Below, piece by piece: positions 33,109 through 41,866 of a DNA stretch of 41,866 bases. The position numbers and the translations under genes were made by a program. Source of the stretch: Candolleomyces eurysporus (lineage: Eukaryota; Basidiomycota; Agaricomycetes; Agaricales; Psathyrellaceae); NCBI GenBank assembly GCA_027579435.1, contig JANBPK010001258.1, positions 1 to 41,866 on the forward strand. The letters run 5' to 3'. The notes beneath the pieces are model-generated. The model ran no database searches. It had not been told where the DNA came from and saw only the letters and a program-made list of their open reading frames with translations. Each line of letters opens with the position of its first letter. The stretch's first letter is position 1.

Positions 33109-33544
33109 CTAGTTGAAACCGCACCGGCTCCTCGGCACACGAAGCATGTCAGCCTGAACGTTGGCTGGGACAGTCGGCAGAGTGAATCCAGTCAACTCGA
33201 GGAACTTGTCCGTGCACAACACGGCTTGGTTAGGCGGACTCTGCGTGACGGCGGTGAAGGCAATTGCCCTCCCAGTCCCTGCGTACCGAAGTTCGAAGCA
33301 GGCACCGCAGTCGGTGGAATTCCATCCGACGCCGGGGAAGCCTCCGAGGGCGGGGAAGTTTGGCAGGGTGCCAAGGGTGGGATATTTTTTGATGAGGCCA
33401 TTCTCACCGTTAGAGCAGGATACTCCGCTGAGACTGCGATCAACGNCAAAGACTGTGGTCGTACACAATCTGGATGGCGTTGGTTGAGCCGGCCAGAAGA
33501 CTGGTGAAGACCGTGACAACAGCGAGGGCAGTGAGCTTGAACAT
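33109..33544 (-). CDS. Secreted cerato-platanin family protein, copy 4 (frame broken by one N)
   Basis: The start codon at 33,544-33,542 gives a signal peptide like copy 1 (MFKLTALAVVTVFTSLLAGS). The frame is then lost at the N at 33,446, inside the codon for the first extra cysteine. The rest of the protein is intact in the next frame, with SLSGVSCSNGENGLI, FPGVGWNSTDCGACFELRY, QAVLC and the ending SRCGFN. Deleting the N would give a 144-residue product of normal family layout, so the break is probably an assembly artefact; a real mutation cannot be excluded. It is the most diverged copy and, like copy 2, lacks the SRGPPLIAN linker. Confidence 0.85.
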
Positions 33545-33631
33545 TGCTAGAAGTGTAGTAGGTAATTTGTGTGAAGGTCGATGAGTGTGAAGTTGTTTGA
33601 ACTGAGGAATTGGGAGCTTAGATTTCAGGCC

Positions 33632-33639
33632 TTTTATAC
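33632..33639 (-). promoter_or_regulatory. TATA box, cerato-platanin copy 4
   Basis: TATAAAAG on the minus strand about 90 bases before the start codon, in a local context (AGGCC...TTTATA) shared with copy 3. Confidence 0.6.
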
Positions 33640-34700
33640 CTCTTTGGTGAGCCCTTCGTCTTGTCCCATTCGTCTAATAGGCTGTATCTAGCTAAATCGC
33701 GTTCATTGCGGCCTCGACCACGATGGAGCGATGGAGCATAAGGAGAGGCGGTAGTACCGTTATCTAGGTGCTGTGTCTTACCTCACTCACCTGTTCGTTA
33801 TGCAACCTTAGTAGAATCCCATTGTAGATACTTCTACGGCAACATGTACCGGTCTCCCCTTTGGACTGGCAAGCAGGCCCATGCGTCAACGCCACCGGTG
33901 TACTCATGATCCGACCAGACAAAGATCTCAGGTCACTCATTCTCCTGCCCCGACTGACAAGTTCTGAGAGCGCGAGCCCTCTTCTTTGCAGACAAGGAGA
34001 TGACTGCATTCAGAATTGAGTTGCCGACTTGAAGCCCTGAATGCCTTGATCGATGGTAATTTAGATTAGAGGTCCGAGGAATCAGGAAGTCAGATTGATT
34101 TACCCTTATGGTTCTTTCCTAGTTTCTTTCACTCTTGGGTGGTGCATATGGGAGCGGAATATGCCCGAGGCTGCCCAAGTCTGAAAGATTCGGGTACCGT
34201 GGCGAACCTTATTGAAATGCTGAGTCGGGATTTTGTGAGCCTGATCTCCGTTTCCTCATAAGCTTTTGAAAGGTGCGGATCCAGTACGTAATTACAGTAT
34301 CATGCTCTGTGAACAGGCGCCTTCTCTGAGCGTTCGGTCTCGAGAAGATACTTTCAGGAATCTCATGACCAATTTTGGGAAGCGATCGCTCGGAACCGCC
34401 CCCGCGAGAGCTAACCGTCGCTCGCTCGTCAAATATCCAAGCAATCGGTGAAGGTAAAGNTTTTTAAGTTTCCCGTTATTATGTTATGCCTGACCAATAC
34501 GAGGGCGGTTCGGGAAGGTATCAACGTGCATCGTCGGGAGCACTTCGGTGTCTCTCGCGCAGACCTTACTGCACCGTAGTATTAGGAACAGCGCCCAGCT
34601 AATGCATTTGTACGCGTTCGGGATGCTGCTCTTGAGGCCATCCGTGGTAAATTCCATAAGCGCCGAGCAATCAGCTCTTGCGGGATTGCGGGAAGGAATA
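33640..34700 (-). repeat. Upstream unit of cerato-platanin copy 4
   Basis: Conserved non-coding DNA; anchors are GCAACATG at 33,839, CAGACAAAGATCTCAGG at 33,917, CCCGTTATTATGTTATGCC at 34,472 and ATTAGGAACAGC at 34,581. An N precedes a T run at 34,460. Confidence 0.65.
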
Positions 34701-35370
34701 AGCACCGGAATCCATTTTGAGACATCCGACGTCCCCGAACGCAGCGCTAGCAATGCTTGGACGGTCCAAGCTGCTGCTACGTTCTCATACGGGAAGTTCA
34801 AACCGAAAGGCAAGCCAGGAGAACCCGACAAACTTGGCCATGTACATCTATCTCTTCATTCCAACCAACGCGATCAGCGATCATCTCGAATCAAGACAAG
34901 TTCGGCATCAAATTGTTAGGACTGCTCAATCATTCCCTTCGCTTGCTTACACCACGAAACAAAGCTTCTTGTAACATGGATGTGTACTTGGAACGCAACT
35001 ATAATACAAAAACAAGGAGCTGTGATGGGGAAAGGCCGAGGCTGTCATGCTAATTCGTATCGTGAGGGTGGGGTATTAAGGTGGTGCTACCAATCGCGTA
35101 TACAGCCTCCCACTTGTCTGGTAGGTATATTAAGATATATAAGTCAATGAGGAGGGAGTGGGGAGGGAATAAAAAATGATTTCGAGAATGCAAGCGGGTC
35201 AAGTTAAGTTGCGAAGATGACCAAGAGAAGGGAACAGGAGGCCATATATCCGAAATGGATTGAGGAGAAAAAATATGGGGGAACATATGTCCTGAACCAA
35301 TGCAAAAAAATGAAGAACGAAAGGTGTACCGAGGACGAGTGGATTGAAGAGAAAAGGAAACCAAGGGTGT
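34701..35370. other. Intergenic
   Basis: Overlapping frames at 34,548-35,053 have no family match and sit partly in the repeat unit. The right part is the 3' flank of the SNG1-like gene. Nothing else recognised. Confidence 0.4.
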
Positions 35371-37314
35371 CTAGTTGGTTGTGACCTTCTCCTTCTCGCT
35401 CACCAGCTCACGAGCCACACTTGCTCGCTGCTGTTGTCCAAGCGTTCTATCACTGTCATCGTTGACAATGCTCCCTCCGCTCTCTTCGTTCGCGACAGGC
35501 ACGCGGGTCTCGTTCCTTCGCACAAACCACTGAATGAGAGGGAGGGTGATACAGGAGATGGCGACCCAGGCAAAGAGAATTCCGATCGATTGACCAACTG
35601 TATTAGTAGACGTCAATGAGTAAAGGTCGATTTTCATTTGAAAGAGAGAGAGAACACACCATGATTCTTCGTTCCAAACACAATCGTCCTGAGCGCTCTA
35701 GAGAGGTTGTAGAAGGGCACTGCGTATCCGTATCTAAAGATGCCTGGCAGAACTTCAATCGGGAAAATTGATACCGAGAGGTTGGCTGTAGTAATTCAAG
35801 GCCGTCAGTCCGAGTACTCATGAAAAGCAAGGTTAGCGTACCGATGATCCAGAGCAACATGAAGAAAGGGATCCCGCGGGTCGTCAACAAGGTGAGGAGA
35901 GACTCGAGGGCGAGTGCACTGCAGGAGGAGTCAGGACATGTCCAAACGAAGGGGTTGGAAAATAGGGAGAACTCACACTGCCAGCATCCCGACGTAGTTC
36001 ACCATCCAGAAGACCATGAAGCCTCCATGTCCGAACCTACGAAGAGACAACGAATAAGCCAGTCAGTCGAATCAAATCAAACGATCACGTACTTTCGGTT
36101 CACGTCAAGTTTGAATGCGAGGTTCAACAGACAATAGAAGAGCTATGATGAGTGAAAGACGTGTAAGTCAGGTGTGAATGGGAAAAAACAGGAAGCAAAG
36201 ACGTACAGAGATCACGAAATATGCGAAGAAGGCGGAACACAGTCGGAGAATGATGAGGCCCTTCGTCGACAGCGTCTTTTGGTATCCGGAGGCTTCACGA
36301 GCGCCTTGTGCGATCATCTAGACAAAATAGGAAAGCAGGATCTGTGAGGACGAGTGCAAGAATGTAGGTCGGTAATAGCACGTACCACAACGAAGAATCC
36401 CATAATAAGCTGATACAGCATGCCCACAAATGTAGAAGCAGTCGCCACAGGCTGGTCATACGGAATCAGGTTCTGAATCGTGTAATAAACAGGCGAGGTG
36501 ATAGTCTGCGGTGATGAAGCCATAATCGAAGCAAGAGCTGGCGAGTTGGCGGCATTTTGAGCGATTCGTTGAGCCATCATCCTGGATAGGGCATCGAGAG
36601 TTCCTTGTAGAGAGGGCCGGATGAGAGATCGGCTATAGCAAGAAAGATAGGCAGATAGATCGAGAGAGTAATCAGATTGATGAGCACGTTGACCACAGCC
36701 GAAGTTAGAGAGAAGAGAAGAGAATACTTACTAGGCGTTCTCGTTTCGTGCTTCTACGCCGTACGCTGTGATCGCCTCAGCACCATCGTAGGAGGAGTTG
36801 GGAGCCGCGAGGGCCGAGGTGAGTCGACCGCTCGAACCTGGGTTGACTGAGGAAGCGTGTCAGGAGCCGAAAAATGCGACGGGAAATTGGGAAACTCACT
36901 TGAAACGGCGGTCCAGATATGTTCGTCCCGAACTGCATCCGACAATTGCTGAGGCCCACCGGGGAAGTCCGTGGCTGGGATCACCGTCCACGTAACACGA
37001 CTCTGGCCTCCTTGGTTCGAACCCAGGGCTTGCGACACCGTCTGTCCAATCAAGCCTCCATCAAAATCCTACGAAGAGTCGATCAGACGCGCTGCAGGGT
37101 AAATGAAAAATGGGCACTTGAAGGAACGCACCACGACCCAACCATGCAAGTTCCGCGCCGGAATCTTCCAAAGTGCTCCCCAGTAAATCGGCAAAATGGT
37201 GAAAATCATAATAATGACCATGAACGTCCCTCCAAAGAACACTTTGAAGTAGGTCTGCCTTGCCAGATTTCCTTCAGGCGACTTTTCGAAGAATGTCCGT
37301 GATCCGGCTGTCAT
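35371..37314 (-). CDS. SNG1/DUF3533-family plasma-membrane protein
   Basis: Ten exons: 37314-37132, 37068-36900, 36837-36732, 36632-36386, 36317-36207, 36142-36093, 36036-35977, 35918-35842, 35785-35660 and 35597-35371, giving 451 residues in a continuous frame. The family (yeast Sng1 is the namesake, linked to nitrosoguanidine resistance) resembles ABC-2 membrane modules. A first transmembrane helix (GGTFMVIIMIFTILPIYWGA) is followed by an ~190-residue external domain beginning DFDGGLIGQTVSQAL, then about five helices in the second half, including LIILRLCSAFFAYFVIS, FMVFWMVNYVGMLAV and SIGILFAWVAISCITLPLIQ, and a cytosolic tail ending in TTN. A longer start at 37,444 (MSPAVNSSST) would add 43 residues, but a run of eight As at 37,322-37,329 puts it out of frame by one base. 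Confidence 0.88.
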
Positions 37315-37444
37315 ATTGTTCTTTTTTTTCCTCCACAAAAGCAGAATCGACTTCAACTTGACTCTTGTTGGCTGGAAGAGGTCGATGGGATAACGAAGTT
37401 ACTGAAGTTGTCGATGTCGATGAAGAGTTTACAGCCGGAGACAT

Positions 37445-38583
37445 GACTCGGGACTGTCTGTCCGTCGACTCTCAAGTAACTGAGTAGGGAGCAGAGGTAG
37501 AACAGGGACCGGAGCTATTGAAGGCGCCTCGACGTATCTGCTTTTAAAGCGAGCCATGGTTTCGTGGAAAGATGACGGTGACGGATATGGAGCAACCGAA
37601 AGCAGAGGACTCTTACGTGTAATGACCATCAAACTTCCACCATCCAGCCCCGGATAGCACACATCCGGCGCGCACAGATCCTTTTCGGGAATGTGGGTAA
37701 AGGTTGGGGGAGAGCGCTTCCAGCGATTTGGGTGACTACACACAAGTACGTACTCTCTAATTCATTGTATACTATCCAAATTACCCCACGGGAAGTACAT
37801 AAACCGAAAACCATCGCTTCAGAGCATGCGTCAGCAGAACGGACCTCGCTCAAGATCCTGAGTCACTTAAAAATAGATCAAGCATCTTCGGTTACGTTGC
37901 TACCTGGACGAATAGTTTGAATCATCATGGAAGTGCACAATTGTCCAGATATACTCGATAAGCTGTAGAACCTCTACCTGTCCTATGACGCGTACGTCGT
38001 GCCAGAACTGCCGCGGCTAAAGGTGACCTGATCATAGATCCATTTTCAACCGAACCAGGTAATGCGGGGGTCCGCCTGCTATTAGGCAGCTCGAGGCCGT
38101 CACTCATCATCTCTGAAGATCGAGGTTCAGGTTATAGCTAACCGTGTATCCCGTCTTGAGGCCCCTCGTGAAGTCAGATTGAATTTTATTGGCTTCTTTA
38201 GAGCGCACTTAGTTAAGGGGTATCATACTGCTTTGATATCGATCACGGCTTCAATGCAAACGCAACATCCAGTGTCGTGATCCCAAAAATAACTGCTGAT
38301 GAATGTACAAAAATAACTACAAAATACGATACGAACGGTACTGGCCATTGAAATGCTCGGGAAATATACGATGTTGTTATGTTAATCTGCCCCCCTTGTC
38401 CTCTATGTAAGGACGTGCCTCTTCCTCATCTTCATCCAACTAAACTTGACCCCAACGAACTGACACCCATCCAGTCAGGGAGCTAGACAACTAGACAGGC
38501 GGAAGTATATATGTACAGTACATCGACCAGAACAGCAAGCCCTAGCAAAACCACACACCCCGGCAGACATGTGAACAAACCTC
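37445..38583. other. Intergenic
   Basis: The 5' flank of the SNG1-like gene and the 3' flank of the second Mid2-like gene. Short frames at 37,429-37,920 lack family features. No RNA gene or repeat was seen. Confidence 0.4.
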
Positions 38584-40062
38584 TCACCCATTCCTCATCC
38601 TACCCTGCTGTACACTATCGTATGTAGGCGGTAGCTCACTAAGGTTCGTCGTACTGTCGTTAATATCCTCAAACCGATTCCTTGGTTGGCGAACTGTACT
38701 GTTCTTTGCTAAAATGACCTCTGCACGGTCTCCGGTTCCTCTGTCGATTGTCACTGAAGCTCCATTGCTACCACCAGCTTGAGGCTGACTGGAACCCCCA
38801 GCGCCGGAAAAGCTCGCTGGGTTGGGGTATGGGTGCTGGTATTGCGAATAGGAAGAGGGAATCTGAGACTGAGGATGGGGTTGCTGGTGGGGAGTGTAAG
38901 CAACGGATTGACGTGGGTCTTGGTGTTGGTGCTGGAGTTGCGGGTAATACTGGTCCTCTACTTCTTCTGTCAAAGGCCGCATACCAGAGGGGGGGGGGGG
39001 CGCGTTGGCGTTCGCGTGATACGAATGCGACGAAACCAACCTCGGCGGTGTAGACTCTGCGCCTCCACCTGTGGTAGCGACGGGACTGGTACTCCTGGTG
39101 TCCCCGTACATCAACGGCGTCACCGAGTTCGCCGACAACGTTCGGTGGTGTTGGTGACCGGGTGTTGTAGCAGGCTGTTGCTGACTCGAGATAATGGAAG
39201 ACGTCGTGTAGGGTTGGCTCCTCATGCTCACGTTATCGTCCATAGACGATCGAGACATCATCCCAGGGTGATTCGCCAATTGTTGTTGTGAACGCTGTTG
39301 CTGCTGACGGCTTTGGAGCAAATTCCTCCGTTGCTTCTCGCTCAACGGCTGCGACGGTGGTGCCATTACAACATTGTTTTGCCCGTCCCGATGTACCTGA
39401 CTCATTAGCTGAGGTTCATGGTGCGGTTGAGAGTATTCGGGGGGTTGGTACCCTGCGAATGGTCTGACAGAGGAAGAATGAATGCTAGAGTGAGACGGGA
39501 AGTTCTGTACGGGCGGTCGTGGGTCAGGTGAGGCTGGGCGGACACGTTTAGAGCGTCGTCGATAAAAGATGATGCCGACGCCTATCAGGACGAGGCCGAT
39601 GAAACCTAAGGAACGATCGTCATTGGAATCGTGCGCTGTATGATGGGTGTCTGTAGCTGGGGTGTAGACGCACCTCCAAGTGAAGCAGCGATGATCACAA
39701 CCAAATTTCCTTTCGGTTTCTTCGGTTCGGGCGGTGTAGGAAAGATAAGTGTCGTACCAGCTGGGAAGACTGTCGCTACTGGTGTCGTAGTCGTTAAAAT
39801 TCGTCCTTCAGTCGTATATCTAGCTCCATCAACCAAACGAATGGGATAAGCCCTTGGAAATATCTTCCGAGAAAGGAGCAACGCACACACTGGTGGTCGG
39901 TATGATAGTCGTTATAGCTGCTGAGAGGGTCGTAGCGGAGTAGGTCGTGACTCCAGGTGGGAGGCTCAGGGAGTAGATCACTGTACGTCAATCCGCGATG
40001 CCTTGTCAGCGCTCGAGTGTCCTTTTTTCAATGGCTTGATCTGACTCACCAGACATCGACAT
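38584..40062 (-). CDS. Mid2-like single-pass membrane protein with long Gln-rich tail
   Basis: Four exons, 40062-40050, 39980-39887, 39819-39674 and 39605-38584, total 1,275 bases, 424 residues. The first exon is only 13 bases (MSMS). A short Thr-rich external part (PGVTTYSATTLSAAITTIIP, then a TVFPAGTTLIF segment and a PPEPKKPKG stretch) leads to the transmembrane helix FIGLVLIGVGIIFY at about 85-99, followed by RRRSKR and a ~320-residue cytosolic tail rich in Gln, Ser and Pro (QQQQRSQQQL). There is no cleavable signal peptide. Exon 3 is 146 bases with the same phases and the same ALG/SLG-G junction as the 21.5-24.3 kb gene, showing common descent even though the giant repeat is missing. A role as a surface sensor is inferred. 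The tiny first exon is the least certain part. Confidence 0.75.
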
Positions 40063-40993
40063 CGTGCCTAGTCGGATGGAAGACACTACACACTCGACTC
40101 GGAAAGAGGAGGAGGTCGAGCGAGGGCAAGAGCAGCAGCAGTGGCGATGCTGTATGAAAGGTTATATGAAAAAGCCTTGCCTTGCGGCGGCGGAAGGGTC
40201 CGAACCAGTCAGGTCAAAAACGAGGTACATATTGTCTGCACGCCCGAAAGTACGGTATTTGACTCTGATCTCGGCCTAGATAAGCTTGCCCGGGCATGCA
40301 AAATGTTGGACATTCGAAATGACGTGCCCAATGAAGGGTGAAGGGGCAGTGAAAAGACGAAATTGAGCGGTTATCCTCATTTTGTTCATTCAATTTTGCT
40401 CCGCTCCGCACTCGACCCAACCAAATATGTGGTTTGTCTAGGCTTGGCATCTGGCACGCTTTCCTTTTACAGGGTGAATGAATGGATGCATCTAGTTAGG
40501 GGAAGTCATCGCCCCCACGTCGTCGACGGTCAAGGCGATGTTCAGGCAGTACGATTTGTTGTTCGACCTTCGATACGGGTATCGTATTGTAATTGGTTGC
40601 TTGTCAATTAATTGCCCGCATAATAACGCAGCGACCACCCACCAAAAGCCTTCCCGGATCCAAGTACCACAAAGTCCATAAATGTTTAGCAGCCTATTCC
40701 GCCCGTCACGATCTGATTCCCTGATTCAGGGCATTGCCGTGAAATCGAGGACACGAGGCTGGGACCTGAGCGCCTAGATGTAAATGTTCGTTGGGGAAGC
40801 CCATGCATTTCGGACCAATACCAGGAGACCGCTGGTAGGTAGAAGACAAAACCATGCAATAGCGGTGGGTGAGGTCCAGGAAGACGACGGATGCTCGTCG
40901 CTGGTGCGTTGAAGGAAGCCGGTTAAAACCGATGGCCTGAAGACCACACATGGCCAAACAACGGACATCATCGCCGATCATGATGCCAGCTCG
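40063..40993. other. Intergenic, divergent
   Basis: Shared upstream region of the minus-strand Mid2-like gene and the plus-strand small gene. A plus-strand frame at 40,141-40,341 is open but unrecognised. No TATA element is obvious. Confidence 0.4.
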
Positions 40994-41408
40994 ATGTCGG
41001 CGACTCCTCTGCAATCTCAATATCTCTCCTACGAAAACTTTTGGCTTATACTCCACAAAGCCTTGCCCCTTTTTCGATCTACTGACATTGCGTCCGAAGT
41101 GCCAGGAATCCTGTCAGTTTCTCGAGAGTGTCGAGCGTCAACAAAAGCATGTTTCGTGGCGCTCCATGCTCGATGGATCAAGGTAAGCCATGCAGAATTT
41201 GCACCCCAATTCGAGTCCGAAACGGACAAATTAACGTTTGAGATTTCAGTCTACTCACAAAACTTTTGGATCGTCGAATATCAACTGCGGGACGCTGAAC
41301 CACATACGAGCCCACACAGCATCAATGCCAAGGGCCCGGGCCTACGCTGAAATCTCTGGAAGAGTTTCAGCGATCCTTGGTCTATTAAACACGACGCTGT
41401 GGCGGTAG
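40994..41408 (+). CDS. Small two-exon gene of unknown function (115 aa)
   Basis: Exon 1 is 40,994-41,182, intron 41,183-41,249 (GTAAGC...TTTCAG, with TTAAC before the acceptor), exon 2 41,250-41,408; both exons are multiples of three. The start MSATPLQSQYLSYENFWLIL leads into helix-rich sequence with SVSRECRASTKACFVALHAR, which loosely recalls the start of F-box-like fungal proteins, but I do not recognise a family. An overlapping frame (about 41,358-41,552) stays open 48 codons past the stop and is also protein-like, so the 3' end may differ or the gene may be decayed. Confidence 0.4.
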
Positions 41409-41509
41409 AGTTTCCTGCGGCAGCAGGCGTATCATCACATTGGATAAGTGATAATGAATCCAGTCTCGTTCATTCGCCATTCATTCAGCGTCTCGTGGCA
41501 TACCCTCTG

Positions 41510-41866
41510 TCAAGGTCTCTCGATCCAGCCTCCCGGGCTATCCTCAATTACTAACGGTCCGAACCGAATCACGCCTTTGAATAGCGGACGGACCCTAAAA
41601 GGCATCATTCTCGACCCTCCATAAACGAGAGCTTGCGGGGCCCCTATCGCTGGAAGCTCTATCTCGCTTTCTCTTGCGATCCCTTCGGTCTCATACTCGT
41701 CCTCTTGCTCGAGATCGAACTCGTATAATCGATCCTTCTTGTGAGCGCACTCCGTGAGCATGTCTGATATTCCACCTACAGGCGGCGATAGTCCTCCCAC
41801 CGGTGGAGGAGATACAGGGCCTCCCGGTGGTACGGGTGGTGGAGGGGGAGGAGCCCCTCCAGGTCC
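41510..41866 (-). CDS. Pro/Gly-rich ORF running off the right edge (partial)
   Basis: The minus-strand frame is open from the window edge to a TGA at 41,510-41,512, 118 codons. The first ~40 visible residues are Pro/Gly-rich (APPPPPPVPPGGPVSPPP), followed by an acidic stretch (YEFDLEQEDEYETEGI) and a mixed C-terminus with MMPFRVRPLFKGVIRFGPLV and the ending WIERP. No domain is recognised. The plus strand is also open at 41,760-41,866 with an ATG, so strand is uncertain; the longer frame and less biased C-terminus favour the minus strand. Confidence 0.35.
   Translation of the reverse strand, partial: GPGGAPPPPPPVPPGGPVSPPPVGGLSPPVGGISDMLTECAHKKDRLYEFDLEQEDEYETEGIARESEIELPAIGAPQALVYGGSRMMPFRVRPLFKGVIRFGPLVIEDSPGGWIERP

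Larger units (their letters stand above)
28000..34700 (-). repeat. Tandem array of three ~2.45-kb cerato-platanin units
   Basis: The stop codons of the three genes are 2,449 and 2,459 bases apart. Each unit contains the 3' flank (GGCGTCTAGTAAAAGCGC in copies 2 and 4), the gene, and about 1.4-1.6 kb of conserved non-coding upstream DNA. Anchors are the TTATTATGTCAT-type stretch at 29,470, 32,027 and 34,479, the GTGTATCGTCGGGAAT-type stretch at 29,521, 32,077 and 34,527, and a GTTCGAGCCATC-type stretch at 30,199 and 32,618. A fourth copy of the same unit lies at 9.4-11.1 kb. Confidence 0.85.

Noticed and set aside
41760..41866. Plus-strand start MSDIPPTGGDSPP running off the right edge
   Set aside because: Only 35 codons of low-complexity sequence; the minus-strand frame through the same bases is three times longer and has a varied C-terminus. 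Not excluded.
1..41866. tRNA or rRNA genes, intact transposons, origins
   Set aside because: Looked for T-loop-like GTTCRANYC with pairing arms, transposase or reverse-transcriptase motifs and long terminal repeats by eye; none convincing. A covariance-model and repeat search would settle it.

Overview
This is a stretch of fungal nuclear DNA, almost certainly from a mushroom-lineage basidiomycete (Agaricomycetes). The evidence is introns of about 47-99 bases with GT/AG ends and CTRAY-like branch sites interrupting most genes (nine in one gene, eight in another), together with gene families typical of that group: cerato-platanins, basidiomycete F-box proteins, DUF6533-type and related multi-pass membrane proteins, and Mid2-like single-pass proteins. 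The genus cannot be fixed from the sequence. The assembly carries scattered N calls. In four coding exons deleting one N restores the reading frame, so those breaks look like data artefacts.

Layout, left to right. 1-213 is the 5' end of a minus-strand Pro/Gly-rich protein. 214-4,960 is poor-quality DNA with a duplicated promoter-like segment and a decayed relic. 5,271-8,894 is a nine-exon phosphoinositide phospholipase C. 9,480-9,956 is a first secreted cerato-platanin (minus). 11,854-13,733 is an F-box protein. 14.28-19.09 kb holds the two halves of a dead SET-domain gene, separated by a multi-pass membrane protein gene (15,418-16,786, minus) and a duplicated scrap of that gene's 3' end. 19,306-20,776 is a DUF6533-type membrane protein with a frame break. 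21,466-24,298 is a 907-residue Mid2-like protein with a huge Thr/Gly repeat. 25,429-27,659 is the intact SET-domain (SMYD-like) gene. 28.0-34.7 kb is a tandem array of three cerato-platanin genes in ~2.45-kb units. 35,371-37,314 is a ten-exon SNG1/DUF3533 membrane protein. 38,584-40,062 is a second Mid2-like protein. 40,994-41,408 is a small two-exon gene, and a minus-strand Pro/Gly-rich ORF runs off the right edge.

The shared theme is the cell surface and the outside of the cell: four secreted cerato-platanins, several membrane or wall-sensor-like proteins and a plasma-membrane SNG1 homologue sit together. Local duplication followed by decay explains most of the rest: the cerato-platanin array with its long conserved upstream DNA, the Mid2-like paralogues, the dead SET copy and the duplicated membrane-gene tail. 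No tRNA, rRNA, CRISPR array or intact transposon was recognised.
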